Shown here piece after piece: positions 42,040 through 51,009 of a DNA stretch of 64,000 nt. The notes beneath the pieces are model-generated. The model was given only the letters and a program-made list of their open reading frames with translations. It was not told the DNA's origin and searched no databases. Numbering within the stretch: position 1 is the stretch's first letter; each line of letters begins with the position of its first letter. Source of the DNA: Photobacterium lutimaris (GTDB taxonomy: Bacteria; Pseudomonadota; Gammaproteobacteria; Enterobacterales; Vibrionaceae); assembly GCF_003025555.1 (NCBI RefSeq), contig NZ_PYMH01000001.1:496001-560000 (forward strand), given 5' to 3'. Position numbers and translations under genes: made by a program.

Positions 42040-43341
42040 TCAGTAACCTAGCACTAGGCCTGGTAGGAATAGGCTAAGCTGAGGAATAAAGGTTACAGCC
42101 AGTAGCGCAACAATCAGTGCGGCATAGAATGGCAGTAGTGGTTTGATAATCTTATCGATGGAGACTTTGGCCACCGAACAACCGATAAACAGTGCACTAC
42201 CTACCGGCGGTGTACAGATACCAATCGCTAAGTTGAAGGTCATCATGATACCGAAGTGAACCGGGTCGATACCGAGGTCTAGGGCGATGGGTAGAAAGAT
42301 TGGTGTAAAGATAAGTACCGCTGGGGTCATATCCATGAAGATACCAACAATCAATAGGATTAAGTTGATGATCAGCAGGATAACCAATGGGTTTTCAGAC
42401 ACCGCCAGTAGGGCATCAGCAATCATATAAGGGATATCGGCATTGGCCATCGCCCAAGACATCCCCATTGAAGCACCGACCAGCAGCAATACAATTGAGG
42501 TCGTTACCGCTGACTCAAGGATAATTTTCGGTAAATCTTTGAATTTTACTTCACGGTAAATCAACACGGCGAGTATGAAGGTATAGACGACCGCAATGGC
42601 TGAGGCTTCAGTTGCGGTGAAGATACCGCCAATAATACCACCCATGATGATGACGATTAGCATCAACGAAGGCAGGGCTTTAATCAGCGTGTCCCATACT
42701 TCAGCGAGGGTTGGTTTCGGTGCTAGTGGGTAGCCACGGCGTTTGGCAATGAAACCCGCAACACACATCAAGCTAAGACCCATGATGATCCCTGGGATAT
42801 AGCCACCTAGGAACAGCGCCGCAATCGATGTACCACCAGAAACCAAAGAGAATACGATCAATGTATTACTTGGTGGGATCAGCAAACCGGTCGGGCAAGA
42901 CGTAATGTTAACTGCTGCCGAGAAATGCTCATCGTAACCGTCTTTCTTTTGTAGCGGTGACATGGTGCCACCAACAGCAGCTGCAGACGCGACAGCCGAG
43001 CCAGAAATAGAGCCGAACATCATGTTGGCCATCACGTTTACGTGCGCCAGTGATCCCGGAAGTCGACCACCTAATACTTTGGCAAAGTTGATAAGACGGA
43101 TTGCGATGCCGCCTTGGTTCATGATGTTACCAGCTAGAATGAAGAACGGGATAGCAAGCAGTGCAAAGTTATCTAAGCCCGCAGCCATTCGTTGTGCCAC
43201 AACGGCTATTGCAGGCTCAAGCGGTAAGCTCATCATGATTGTTGCAAGTGACGATAAACCGATAGCAAAAGAAACAGGGATCCCCAAGGTAAGGAGAACT
43301 GCAAAGCTACCAAAGAGTGTAAGAATGACTTGCCATTCCAT
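42040..43341 (-). CDS. TRAP transporter large permease (DctM type)
   Basis: A 433-residue integral membrane subunit with about a dozen hydrophobic spans. TILALFGSFAVLL-like ends, GSISGSAVASAAAVGG near residue 110, and CPTGLLIPPSNTLIVF near 155 match the DctM family, and MTPAVLIFTPIFLPIALDLG near 340 is another family motif. It moves substrate across the inner membrane with sodium ions. Operon partners are the DctQ gene 20 bases upstream and uxuB downstream; the context points to hexuronate uptake. Confidence 0.93.
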   Translation of the reverse strand: MEWQVILTLFGSFAVLLTLGIPVSFAIGLSSLATIMMSLPLEPAIAVVAQRMAAGLDNFALLAIPFFILAGNIMNQGGIAIRLINFAKVLGGRLPGSLAHVNVMANMMFGSISGSAVASAAAVGGTMSPLQKKDGYDEHFSAAVNITSCPTGLLIPPSNTLIVFSLVSGGTSIAALFLGGYIPGIIMGLSLMCVAGFIAKRRGYPLAPKPTLAEVWDTLIKALPSLMLIVIIMGGIIGGIFTATEASAIAVVYTFILAVLIYREVKFKDLPKIILESAVTTSIVLLLVGASMGMSWAMANADIPYMIADALLAVSENPLVILLIINLILLIVGIFMDMTPAVLIFTPIFLPIALDLGIDPVHFGIMMTFNLAIGICTPPVGSALFIGCSVAKVSIDKIIKPLLPFYAALIVALLAVTFIPQLSLFLPGLVLGY

Positions 43342-43361
43342 AGTGGTAATCCTTTATTTAA

Positions 43362-43874
43362 TTAATTCTGTTGGGCTTCAGCGGCCGGGATATTGCCAGA
43401 GAGTAGTTGTGCGACTTTTTCGTAACCGAAAATGGCGGAATAGAAGATCATCAACGAACCACTTATCGGCAGGCAGAAGTAGATGTAGCCCATTTCTAGG
43501 CCTAGAGCTGGGGTTACCTGCCCAGTTGACAGTGTTTTTAGCGCTAGGTTTGTGCCGCCGTAAACCAAAACGATGAAAGCAAAAGCGGCAATTGCAAGCT
43601 GGATAACAATCTCGTTGATTAACTTTCGCTTGCCGCTGAGCTTCATAGTGAGAAGATCAATAGCGAGGTGGCGTTTCTGACCGGTCGTATAGGCGGCACC
43701 AATTAAAGCAACCCACATAAAGAGATAGCGAGCCAGTTCGTCAGTGATGGTGCTTGGTTTACCAATGACGTAACGTGAAATTACCTGCCAAATTACACAG
43801 AAAACCAAGAAAGAAGAAAGCGATACAGTAAACATCGCTAATCCTCTATTTATATAACCAACCATTTTATTCAT
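43362..43874 (-). CDS. TRAP transporter small permease (DctQ type)
   Basis: A 170-residue protein with four predicted spans, including LSSFLVFCVIWQVISRYVIG near the start. The pattern DELARYLFMWVALIGAAYTTGQKRHLAIDLL near residues 43-75 is the DctQ signature of two conserved charged loops. It is the first gene of the minus-strand operon and partners DctM (next gene) and the DctP-like protein encoded on the other strand. The promoter region upstream holds UxuR-type operators and a CRP site. Confidence 0.9.
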   Translation of the reverse strand: MNKMVGYINRGLAMFTVSLSSFLVFCVIWQVISRYVIGKPSTITDELARYLFMWVALIGAAYTTGQKRHLAIDLLTMKLSGKRKLINEIVIQLAIAAFAFIVLVYGGTNLALKTLSTGQVTPALGLEMGYIYFCLPISGSLMIFYSAIFGYEKVAQLLSGNIPAAEAQQN

Positions 43875-43910
43875 CTTCAGTTCCTTTCAATGGGGATACG
43901 TACCTTTTGG

Positions 43911-43924
43911 TTTGGTTAACCAAT
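43911..43924. promoter_or_regulatory. UxuR-type operator near the dctQ promoter
   Basis: TTTGGT-TA-ACCAAT differs by one base from the perfect site at 44025. It lies 37 bases before the DctQ start codon. Confidence 0.6.
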
Positions 43925-44003
43925 GCAAGAGGTTCTTAATAAGTTCTCTGTATAGGCACGGTTGTTTCTGGCTGAAATTATAGGGAAGGGCGATAAAAAG
44001 TCA

Positions 44004-44019
44004 TGTGAGGGGCATCACA
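44004..44019. promoter_or_regulatory. CRP site in the divergent uronate promoter region
   Basis: TGTGA, a six-base spacer and TCACA: both half-sites are perfect. It lies between the dctQ and dctP-like genes and can serve both directions, giving glucose repression. Confidence 0.75.
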
Positions 44020-44024
44020 TTTAC

Positions 44025-44038
44025 ATTGGTTGACCAAT
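44025..44038. promoter_or_regulatory. UxuR-type operator (perfect)
   Basis: ATTGGT-TG-ACCAAT is a perfect inverted repeat like the E. coli ExuR/UxuR box. It lies directly beside the CRP site. Confidence 0.7.
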
Positions 44039-44058
44039 TCGGTGGGGTTTATTGTGAT

Positions 44059-44072
44059 ATAGGTCAACCAAT
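44059..44072. promoter_or_regulatory. UxuR-type operator (dctP side)
   Basis: ATAGGT-CA-ACCAAT has one mismatch in the left arm. It lies about 100 bases before the DctP start codon at 44176. Confidence 0.6.
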
Positions 44073-44175
44073 TTAACTTTTTGTTTTGACGGTTTGGTAT
44101 TTTGACGACAATATTGGCTCCGTAAACAAATATACCCTACATAAATGGATTACCAATCTCACGGAGATAACAATA

Positions 44176-45159
44176 ATGATGACACGTAAGAATGTGTTAA
44201 CAGCAGTAATCGGTGCAGCTTTAACTTTCGGTGCAACAGCTTCTGCGTACGCTGCAACAACCCTAAAGCTAAGCCATAACCACCCACGTGACCATGCTGT
44301 ACACCAAGCAATGGACGCGATGGCAAAAGAAGTGCGTGCTCTTACTGATGGTGAAGTGCGTATCCGTATTTACCCTGATGCACAGCTTGGTACCCAGCGT
44401 GAGTCAATGGAACTGATGCAAAACGGTGCACTAGAAATGGTGAAGACCAATGCTGCTGAACTAGAAGCATTTGCCCCTGCTTATGCTGCCTTTAACCTTC
44501 CATACCTTTTCCGCGATAAATCACACTATTACAATGTTAAGGAAGGTGAAGTTGGTGAAGAGATCCTAGCTTCTTCACGTGACAGTGGCTTTGTTGGTGT
44601 AACTTATTATGATGCCGGTGCACGTAGTTTCTATACTTCGAAGCCAATCAATACACCGGAAGATCTTAAAGGCATGAAGATCCGTGTTCAGCCTAGTCCT
44701 TCTGCAATTGCTATGGTTAACGCATTGGGTGGTAGCCCTACACCGCTAGCATACGGTGAGCTATATACTGCACTTCAGCAGGGTGTTGTTGATGCCGCTG
44801 AAAATAACATTCCATCATTTAGCTTGAGCCGTCATGGTGAGGTTTCGAAGTACTTCAGCCTAGACGAGCACACCATGGTTCCGGATGTACTGGTGATTTC
44901 GACTAAAGCGTACGATGGTCTTTCTGAAGAGCACCGTGAAGCGTTGAAAACCGCGTCAATGAACTCGATGGAGCTAATGAAGAAACTTTGGGCTGAATCA
45001 GAAGCAAAAGAACGAACAAATGCTGAAAAACTCGGTGTTAAGTTTGTTAAACCAAATAAATCTGCGTTCGTAGAAGCAGTACAGCCTATGTATGATGCGC
45101 TAGAAACATCAAACCCAGAGCTGAATGCAATTGTTGAGCGTATCCAAGCGGTTCAATAA
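44176..45159 (+). CDS. TRAP transporter substrate-binding protein (DctP type)
   Basis: A 327-residue periplasmic protein with a signal peptide (ending ASAYA near residue 25). The mature part shows TLKLSHNHPRDHAVH, LGTQRESMELMQNGALEMV and KGMKIRVQPSPSAIAMVNALG near residue 170, the conserved Arg region that binds carboxylate ligands in DctP proteins. It would capture glucuronate-type acids for the DctQM permease. GGAG lies 9 bases before the ATG at 44176; a second ATG follows at once. The 30 codons upstream in frame are excluded because operators lie there. Confidence 0.92.
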   Translation: MMTRKNVLTAVIGAALTFGATASAYAATTLKLSHNHPRDHAVHQAMDAMAKEVRALTDGEVRIRIYPDAQLGTQRESMELMQNGALEMVKTNAAELEAFAPAYAAFNLPYLFRDKSHYYNVKEGEVGEEILASSRDSGFVGVTYYDAGARSFYTSKPINTPEDLKGMKIRVQPSPSAIAMVNALGGSPTPLAYGELYTALQQGVVDAAENNIPSFSLSRHGEVSKYFSLDEHTMVPDVLVISTKAYDGLSEEHREALKTASMNSMELMKKLWAESEAKERTNAEKLGVKFVKPNKSAFVEAVQPMYDALETSNPELNAIVERIQAVQ

Positions 45160-45216
45160 GACGATAAAGCAAACAAAACAAATTTAATAACAAGGTGTTG
45201 CCACACTTTTAGATAT

Positions 45217-45230
45217 AGAGGTTGACCAAT
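45217..45230. promoter_or_regulatory. Weaker UxuR-type site before uxuR
   Basis: AGAGGT-TG-ACCAAT keeps the right arm perfect and four bases of the left. It lies 34 bases before the uxuR start, consistent with autoregulation. Confidence 0.4.
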
Positions 45231-45263
45231 TTTATTTGGTCATTATGATGGCGTAATAGTGCA

Positions 45264-46049
45264 ATGGAAAATAGTGACAATATCATCATGATGCCTTTTG
45301 AACCGAAAAGACCTTACCAAGAGCTAGGGTTGGTGCTGAGACAAGAGTTAATAGACGGCCATTATCGTGTTGGTGATCGGCTGCCCCCTGAGCGTGATAT
45401 AGCAGAAAGGCTTAACGTCAGCCGTACCGTGGTTCGTGAAGCGATTATTATGCTCGAGCTTGAAAACTTAGTTGAAGTGAAAAAAGGTTCTGGTGTTTAT
45501 GTTCTTAACATTCCTAGTCAGGCGAATAGCCGAGAGAATGTGATCAGCGATGATGCGGGGCCGTTTGAAATGCTACAAGCAAGGCAGTTGCTGGAAAGTA
45601 ATATTGCTGAGTTTGCCGCTATTCAAGTGACGCCAAGTGATATTGTAAAAATGCGCACAGCACTTGAATTGGAGCGCAGTGAAATTGCAAGTGGCTCTGA
45701 ACAATGCACAGGTGATGAACAGTTTCACCTATGCATTGCGGAAGCAACACAAAATTCAGTGCTGGTCGATATGCTCAAGCATTCGTGGGAGCGACGTGAA
45801 CAAAGCCCGATGTGGAAAAAGCTTCATACTCATATTAATGATATGGCTTACCGCGAAGAGTGGTTGGAAGATCACGCACGTATTCTCGCCGCAATGCAAC
45901 GTAAAGATCCGATTGCAGCTAAGAACGCCATGTGGCAACACCTTGAAAATGTAAAACAACGCTTACTAGAACTCTCAGATATTGATGACCCGAATTTTGA
46001 TGGTTATTTATTTAGCTCAAATCCGGTTGTTCTCCTTGGTGGCGAATAA
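45264..46049 (+). CDS. uxuR: Uxu operon regulator (GntR family, FCD type)
   Basis: A 261-residue repressor closely resembling E. coli UxuR in length (257) and sequence. Residues about 17-80 form the winged helix (RPYQELGLVLRQELIDGHYR, then IAERLNVSRTVVREAIIMLE), and residues about 95-245 the FCD domain with DAGPFEMLQARQLLESNIAEFA and LWQHLENVKQRLLE-like segments typical of UxuR/ExuR. It would bind ATTGGTnnACCAAT sites and release on fructuronate or mannonate-type effectors, as in E. coli. It lies between the transporter binding protein and uxuA. Confidence 0.92.
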   Translation: MENSDNIIMMPFEPKRPYQELGLVLRQELIDGHYRVGDRLPPERDIAERLNVSRTVVREAIIMLELENLVEVKKGSGVYVLNIPSQANSRENVISDDAGPFEMLQARQLLESNIAEFAAIQVTPSDIVKMRTALELERSEIASGSEQCTGDEQFHLCIAEATQNSVLVDMLKHSWERREQSPMWKKLHTHINDMAYREEWLEDHARILAAMQRKDPIAAKNAMWQHLENVKQRLLELSDIDDPNFDGYLFSSNPVVLLGGE

Positions 46050-46072
46050 ATATCAATGATAATTAATGGTGC

Positions 46073-46099
46073 GGGCCAATATATATTGGCCACAATTTT
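46073..46099 (+). terminator. Possible terminator after uxuR (18-bp palindrome)
   Basis: GGCCAATATATATTGGCC is a perfect 18-bp palindrome that folds to a hairpin with a TATA or ATAT loop, followed by ACAATTTTC. It could also be an operator, as it has CCAAT/ATTGG arms in the opposite order. Confidence 0.45.
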
Positions 46100-46194
46100 C
46101 TGACAGTTAATTCTTAGCTGTTATTTTAAAGTCAACAATACTTAACTTGAAAATGTTCAAGCGGGTTAAGTATGTCTGTAAAAAGGTGATTGTC

Positions 46195-47379
46195 ATGGAA
46201 CAAACCTGGCGCTGGTATGGCCCTAATGATCCTGTTTCTCTAGATGATATTCGTCAGGCTGGTGCAACAGGTATAGTCAACGCATTACACCATATTCCGA
46301 ATGGTGAAGTGTGGACTAAAGAAGAAATCCTTAAACGCAAAAAGATTATTGAAGAGAAAGGATTAACTTGGTCTGTTGTTGAAAGCGTGCCTGTACACGA
46401 AGAAATTAAAACGCAAACAGGTAACTACCAACAATGGATTGATAATTACAAACAAACATTACGTAATCTTGCTGCGTGCGGTATTGATACGGTTTGTTAT
46501 AACTTTATGCCCGTTCTCGATTGGACACGTACTGATTTAGAATTTGAAATGGCTGATGGTTCTAAAGCTCTGCGTTTTGATCAAATTGCTTTTGCGGCGT
46601 TTGAATTACATATTCTTAAGCGACCTGGTGCTGAAAACGATTATTCAGCAGAAGAGCAAGCACAAGCTCAAGACTATTTTAATAATATGTCTGACGCTGA
46701 CATTGCTAAGTTAACCGGTAATATTATTGCTGGCCTTCCAGGTGCTGAAGAAGGTTACACGCTGGAAGAATTCCAAGCTCAATTAGATCGTTATGCCGGC
46801 ATAGATAAAGATATGTTACGCCAGCATATGAAGCATTTCCTGAGTGAGCTGATGCCTATCTGTGATGCCAATGGTTTGAAGATGGCGGTTCACCCAGATG
46901 ATCCACCGCGTCCAATCCTTGGTCTGCCTCGTATTGTCTCTACAATTGAAGACATTGAGTGGCTAACTACAGAAGTACCAAGCAAGAACAACGGTATTAC
47001 CATGTGTACAGGCTCTTACGGTGTGCGTGGTGATAATGATTTGGTCAACATGATCAAACAGCATGGTGATCGCATCTACTTTACTCATTTGCGTTCTACT
47101 CAGCGTGAAGAAAACCCAATGAGCTTCCATGAAGCGGCCCACCTCGATGGTGATGTTGACATGTATAATGTCGTAATGGCCATTTTGGAAGAAGAACAAC
47201 GTCGTGACGAAGCTGGCATTACCCGTTTAATCCCGATGCGACCAGACCATGGTCATCAAATGCTGGATGACCTTAAGAAAAAGACAAACCCAGGATATTC
47301 GGCCATTGGCCGCTTGAAAGGTTTAGCTGAAGTTCGTGGTCTGGAGATGGCGTTGAAGCGTGCTTTTTTTAAAAAGTAA
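46195..47379 (+). CDS. uxuA: Mannonate dehydratase
   Basis: It dehydrates D-mannonate to 2-keto-3-deoxygluconate, the substrate of KdgK. From the ATG at 46195, after AAAGGTGA, the protein has 394 residues, the same length as E. coli UxuA. The start [15 protein letters not shown] is the family signature; metal-binding segments include [17 protein letters not shown] near residue 230 and [12 protein letters not shown] near 350. An upstream in-frame ATG at 46147 has no ribosome site. A terminator follows. Confidence 0.96.
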   Translation: MEQTWRWYGPNDPVSLDDIRQAGATGIVNALHHIPNGEVWTKEEILKRKKIIEEKGLTWSVVESVPVHEEIKTQTGNYQQWIDNYKQTLRNLAACGIDTVCYNFMPVLDWTRTDLEFEMADGSKALRFDQIAFAAFELHILKRPGAENDYSAEEQAQAQDYFNNMSDADIAKLTGNIIAGLPGAEEGYTLEEFQAQLDRYAGIDKDMLRQHMKHFLSELMPICDANGLKMAVHPDDPPRPILGLPRIVSTIEDIEWLTTEVPSKNNGITMCTGSYGVRGDNDLVNMIKQHGDRIYFTHLRSTQREENPMSFHEAAHLDGDVDMYNVVMAILEEEQRRDEAGITRLIPMRPDHGHQMLDDLKKKTNPGYSAIGRLKGLAEVRGLEMALKRAFFKK

Positions 47380-47424
47380 ATAGTCCTTATACCCATATGA
47401 ATTGAGTATACATTAACAACGTTT

Positions 47425-47448
47425 GGCCCGATTATCGGGCCTTTTTTT
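47425..47448 (+). terminator. Terminator of uxuA
   Basis: GGCCCGA, a TTA loop and TCGGGCC are followed by seven Ts. Confidence 0.92.
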
Positions 47449-47561
47449 GTTTCTTGATCAAATCGACATTTATTTTTTGGCTCTCCATGTAAGGTGTTTC
47501 TTCCCCATTATTCTATGGGCTATTTCTTGTACCTCAACACTTGCCACTACAGGGATTACAT

Positions 47562-49301
47562 ATGGCAAATAAACTATCATTTAAAGTTAAAATTATTACC
47601 ACTTTGATAGCGATATTAATAGCAACGGTGATTACGTCATTCTTTAGCGTCAATTATTACCTGAGCCGTTATATTTTTGACAGTGATGCCGAAAGTATCA
47701 ATGCACAGATTAGCTTAGTAAAAGATAAGCTATATGATGATATCCGTAATAAGGTTTTGATTTCTGAAAACATTAGCTTAGATATAACCAGTATCCAAGA
47801 AGTGACAGAACGTGCGGGATTTTATGCCGCTGCGAAAGTAATAGCTGATTTTGTCATTACCAATGAGGGGCGTATTGATGATGAAGTGGAAGCGAGTCGC
47901 TATATCGAGCTTGTGAATAGTGTGAGTAAAACGGCTGTTAGTGATATTTTTTATCAAAATGATATCCCATTAATATCAATAACTGTACCCAGTGCTAATG
48001 GTGGTGATATCTTTTATCTGGATTTGAGAAATACCCAGCAACTGCTTTCGCAGTCTTCTGTCGAAGGGAGCTACTTTGATCTGACAGATAATAAAGGAAC
48101 TCAACTTTTCAGTAATCGCATCGATGGCGATCTTATCCCCTATACCAATCAGTTTGCTGTTGGTGATAGTCAGTGGACACTGACAGGCTACATTGATCGG
48201 GGTTATATTCAACAAAACACCAATGCCTTAAGTGGCAGTATCACTATGGCGCTGGTGCTGGTGGCATTGATTTCTATTCCTTTGAGCATTCTATTTATCA
48301 ATACCATCTTCAAGCACTTGAGTGTACTGAGAAGCATCATTGTTGGCTTATCGCGTGGTGATGCAGATTTGACGCGGCGGTTGGAGGTGTACAGTAACGA
48401 TGACTTGGGCAAGATTGCCAATGGCATCAATCATTTTATCGAGAACCTGCAGAAAATGATGTTGGAAGTGTCGCAGTCGAGCCAAGAAATCCAGCATGAG
48501 GTTACTGCGTTAAAGGCCAAAGCCGATTCAAATAAGTCGCTTCTTATCCGCCATACCCAAGAAACGGAAAAGGTCGTTACCGCGATAAATGAAATGAGTG
48601 CAACAGCAGAATCCGTTGCCCATAGTGGTAAAAGTGCGGCTGAGTTTACTTATGAAACCAATGTCGAGGCAGAAAAATCGAAAGATGTCGTTAAGGTTGC
48701 CTCATCGTCAGTCAATCAACTGTCGACCGAAGTGGAAAGTATGTCTGATTCTATTCAGACCATGAGCAAGGACTTTGAAAAAATCGATGCGGTACTGCAC
48801 GTGATTGGCGAAATTGCAGATCAAACCAACTTGCTTGCTTTAAATGCGGCGATAGAAGCCGCTCGAGCGGGCGAGCAGGGACGAGGTTTTGCTGTGGTCG
48901 CTGATGAGGTTAGAGCTCTGGCGGCAAGAACGCAACAGAGTACCTCTGAAATCGATACCATGTTATCTGACTTACGCAAAGCGACCTCTGTGGTTGTTCA
49001 GTCTATGGACATCACCAAGGGAAGCTGCGCGCAAACTGTAGAGCATACGGCAAATGTCATGGCGTCTTTGGAATCGATGACGGGATCAATCAGCCAAATC
49101 AACGATCTCACTACTCAAATTGCTACGTCGGCTAATGAGCAAAGTGTGGTGACAGAAGAGGTGAACAAAAATATGATTGCCATCCACGATATGATCAATG
49201 AGCTAAATTGCAATGCTGATGATTCTGTCGCCAGTACCGAGCAATTAGCTGTTACCAATAGTCAGTTAAATGCCATGGTGGCAAACTTTAAGTTGAAGTA
49301 A
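47562..49301 (+). CDS. Methyl-accepting chemotaxis protein
   Basis: A 579-residue chemoreceptor. TM1 is at about residues 8-30 ([20 protein letters not shown]) and TM2 at about 225-250; the 195-residue periplasmic part between them is the sensor, size and pattern fitting a single CACHE-like domain. HAMP follows at about 250-305, and the signalling hairpin tip ([20 protein letters not shown], then [14 protein letters not shown]) lies near 415-450. There is no C-terminal NWETF-type pentapeptide. It sits just after uxuA behind a terminator, so a uronate ligand is possible but unproven. Confidence 0.92.
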   Translation: MANKLSFKVKIITTLIAILIATVITSFFSVNYYLSRYIFDSDAESINAQISLVKDKLYDDIRNKVLISENISLDITSIQEVTERAGFYAAAKVIADFVITNEGRIDDEVEASRYIELVNSVSKTAVSDIFYQNDIPLISITVPSANGGDIFYLDLRNTQQLLSQSSVEGSYFDLTDNKGTQLFSNRIDGDLIPYTNQFAVGDSQWTLTGYIDRGYIQQNTNALSGSITMALVLVALISIPLSILFINTIFKHLSVLRSIIVGLSRGDADLTRRLEVYSNDDLGKIANGINHFIENLQKMMLEVSQSSQEIQHEVTALKAKADSNKSLLIRHTQETEKVVTAINEMSATAESVAHSGKSAAEFTYETNVEAEKSKDVVKVASSSVNQLSTEVESMSDSIQTMSKDFEKIDAVLHVIGEIADQTNLLALNAAIEAARAGEQGRGFAVVADEVRALAARTQQSTSEIDTMLSDLRKATSVVVQSMDITKGSCAQTVEHTANVMASLESMTGSISQINDLTTQIATSANEQSVVTEEVNKNMIAIHDMINELNCNADDSVASTEQLAVTNSQLNAMVANFKLK

Positions 49302-49312
49302 CGTACACACTT

Positions 49313-49339
49313 AAGTGATAATAAGTACTATTATCACTT
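49313..49339. promoter_or_regulatory. 11-bp inverted repeat, Fur-like or weak terminator
   Basis: AAGTGATAATA and TATTATCACTT are separated by AGTAC. The TGATAAT/ATTATCA halves look like Fur half-sites with wide spacing, and the repeat lies between the chemoreceptor stop and the siderophore-interacting gene start. Confidence 0.4.
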
Positions 49340-49358
49340 TGTTTGTGTGGAGAGTTAC

Positions 49359-50165
49359 ATGGCCCAGGCGATGAGTCCAAAGATGTTATCTGTTGAGGGA
49401 AGAGAGTATATTACCCCCAATATGATCCGGTTGACGCTTGGCGGTGAAGGGAGCCATCACTTTTCTCAAGAGAGCATTGGGCAATATGTGAAGTTTCTTT
49501 TTACGGCCAACGGCAGTACTGATATCAGTGCGATACCTGAAGGGCAGAGACCGATGATGCGAACCTTCACGGTGTCGGGGTATCAAGCAGAATCAGGGAC
49601 TATCACGATAGATATTGCCAAGCATGAGTTGGCAGACTTAAACGGCGAGATTACGCCAGATATCGGAGGCTATGCGTCTCGCTGGGCATTATCGACACAA
49701 GTTGGAGACAGTATTTCTTTGGTTGGACCTCGTCCGATTCAGGCTATGCCAGTTGAAGCAGAGCGTTTCTTGTTAGTGGCAGATATGACGGCTCAAACTG
49801 CGCTTCAGGCTAAGCTGGTGCTATTGCCCGATAGTGCCTCAGGTTATGTGGTGTTGGATGTACCGACTGAAGCAGATGTACAACCTCTTGAGCTGCCTGA
49901 TGGCATGAAGCTGGTCGTCAATATCAGTAGTGAAAGTTCGTTATCTGATTGTGTCAAAGCGTTAGCTCTAGATAGTAACGACTTTGCTGTATGGTGTGGC
50001 TGCGAATTTAGTGAGATGCGTGCTGTTCGTAGTTACATCACTTCTAAGAAAGGTGTCGATCGCAAAATGTGTTACTTCAGCAGTTATTGGAAGCATGGCG
50101 TGACCGAAGATGGCCACAAAGTGCTGAAGCGTGAAGATAATGCTGCATTGGAGCAGAGTAAGTAG
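49359..50165 (+). CDS. Siderophore-interacting protein (ViuB/SIP family ferric-siderophore reductase)
   Basis: A 268-residue flavin-dependent reductase that frees iron from imported ferric siderophore in the cytoplasm. The FAD-binding region RPMMRTFTVSGY near residue 68 is the SIP signature (R-x-Y/F-T-V). The C-terminal SIP domain has the WCGCEFSEMRAVRSYI segment near 210 and SSYWKHGVTEDGH near 245. It is like ViuB of Vibrio. The ATG at 49359 follows GGAGAG. It is convergent with the ABC importer genes and shares a terminator with them. Confidence 0.9.
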   Translation: MAQAMSPKMLSVEGREYITPNMIRLTLGGEGSHHFSQESIGQYVKFLFTANGSTDISAIPEGQRPMMRTFTVSGYQAESGTITIDIAKHELADLNGEITPDIGGYASRWALSTQVGDSISLVGPRPIQAMPVEAERFLLVADMTAQTALQAKLVLLPDSASGYVVLDVPTEADVQPLELPDGMKLVVNISSESSLSDCVKALALDSNDFAVWCGCEFSEMRAVRSYITSKKGVDRKMCYFSSYWKHGVTEDGHKVLKREDNAALEQSK

Positions 50166-50191
50166 TAAACACTGCTCTTGTTGATATAAAG

Positions 50192-50225
50192 AACCCCGTG
50201 GCATGTGAATGCCGCGGGGTTTTTG
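50192..50225. terminator. Bidirectional terminator between SIP and ABC genes
   Basis: AACCCCGTGGCAT, a 4-base loop and ATGCCGCGGGGTT form a 13-bp stem with one wobble and TTTT after it. Confidence 0.88.
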
Positions 50226-50241
50226 TTTAGGTGGTTGCCAG

Positions 50242-51003
50242 TTAGCTACCGTAATACATACAGATACGGCTGCCATCAACGTCTTGGATCTTGAATGGGA
50301 TATTATAGATATCTTCCATAATGGCCTGTTGGATAACCTCGTCGACTTTACCGCTTTTAATCACTTCCCCTTTTCGCATTGCGACAATGTTATCGGAATA
50401 GCAAGATGCGAAGTTGATATCGTGGATCACAATCACAACTGCTTTATTCATCTTATGGGCAAGCTGGCGGATAGTCTGCATGATCTCCACTGAGTGTTTG
50501 ATATCAAGATTGTTCAGTGGCTCATCAAGGAAAATGTAGTCAGTATCTTGCGCCACAACCATGGCGATAAAGGCCATTTGACGTTGGCCACCACTGAGTT
50601 GGTCCAAGAACTTATCTTGAATATGGGTGATATCCAAATGTTCCAGCGCCTCATCAATAATACGGTTATCCTCGTTTGTCAGGCGCCCCTTGCTGTGTGG
50701 GAAGCGGCCAAAGGCAACCAGCTCACGAATCGTAAATCGCATATTGATGTTGTTTGACTGGCGCAACACGGCCAAGCGTTTTGACAGCTCTTGGGTGTCC
50801 CACTGCGATAAAGGCTTTCCTGCTATTAGTACTTCCCCTGCATCACTTTCGGTAAGGCGGCTTGCCATTGAAAGCAGGGTACTTTTACCCGCGCCATTAG
50901 GGCCAATGATTGAGGTTACTTCTCCTAATGGGAACAGGGCGCTCGCCTCGCTAACCACCAAGGTGTCGTTATATTTTTTTGAGAGTCCAGTTAATTTAAT
51001 CAT
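50242..51003 (-). CDS. Siderophore ABC importer ATPase (VctC/FatE-like)
   Basis: A 253-residue ABC ATPase powering the importer. Walker A is GPNGAGKST (near residue 34), the signature is LSGGQRQMAFIAM (near 137), Walker B is YIFLDEPLNNLD (near 155), and the switch His is in VIHDINFAS (near 193). The arrangement and style resemble VctC of Vibrio cholerae and FatE/YclP-type catecholate or ferric-siderophore importers. It is the last gene of a four-gene minus-strand operon. Confidence 0.92.
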   Translation of the reverse strand: MIKLTGLSKKYNDTLVVSEASALFPLGEVTSIIGPNGAGKSTLLSMASRLTESDAGEVLIAGKPLSQWDTQELSKRLAVLRQSNNINMRFTIRELVAFGRFPHSKGRLTNEDNRIIDEALEHLDITHIQDKFLDQLSGGQRQMAFIAMVVAQDTDYIFLDEPLNNLDIKHSVEIMQTIRQLAHKMNKAVVIVIHDINFASCYSDNIVAMRKGEVIKSGKVDEVIQQAIMEDIYNIPFKIQDVDGSRICMYYGS

Positions 51004-51009
51004 GATAAA

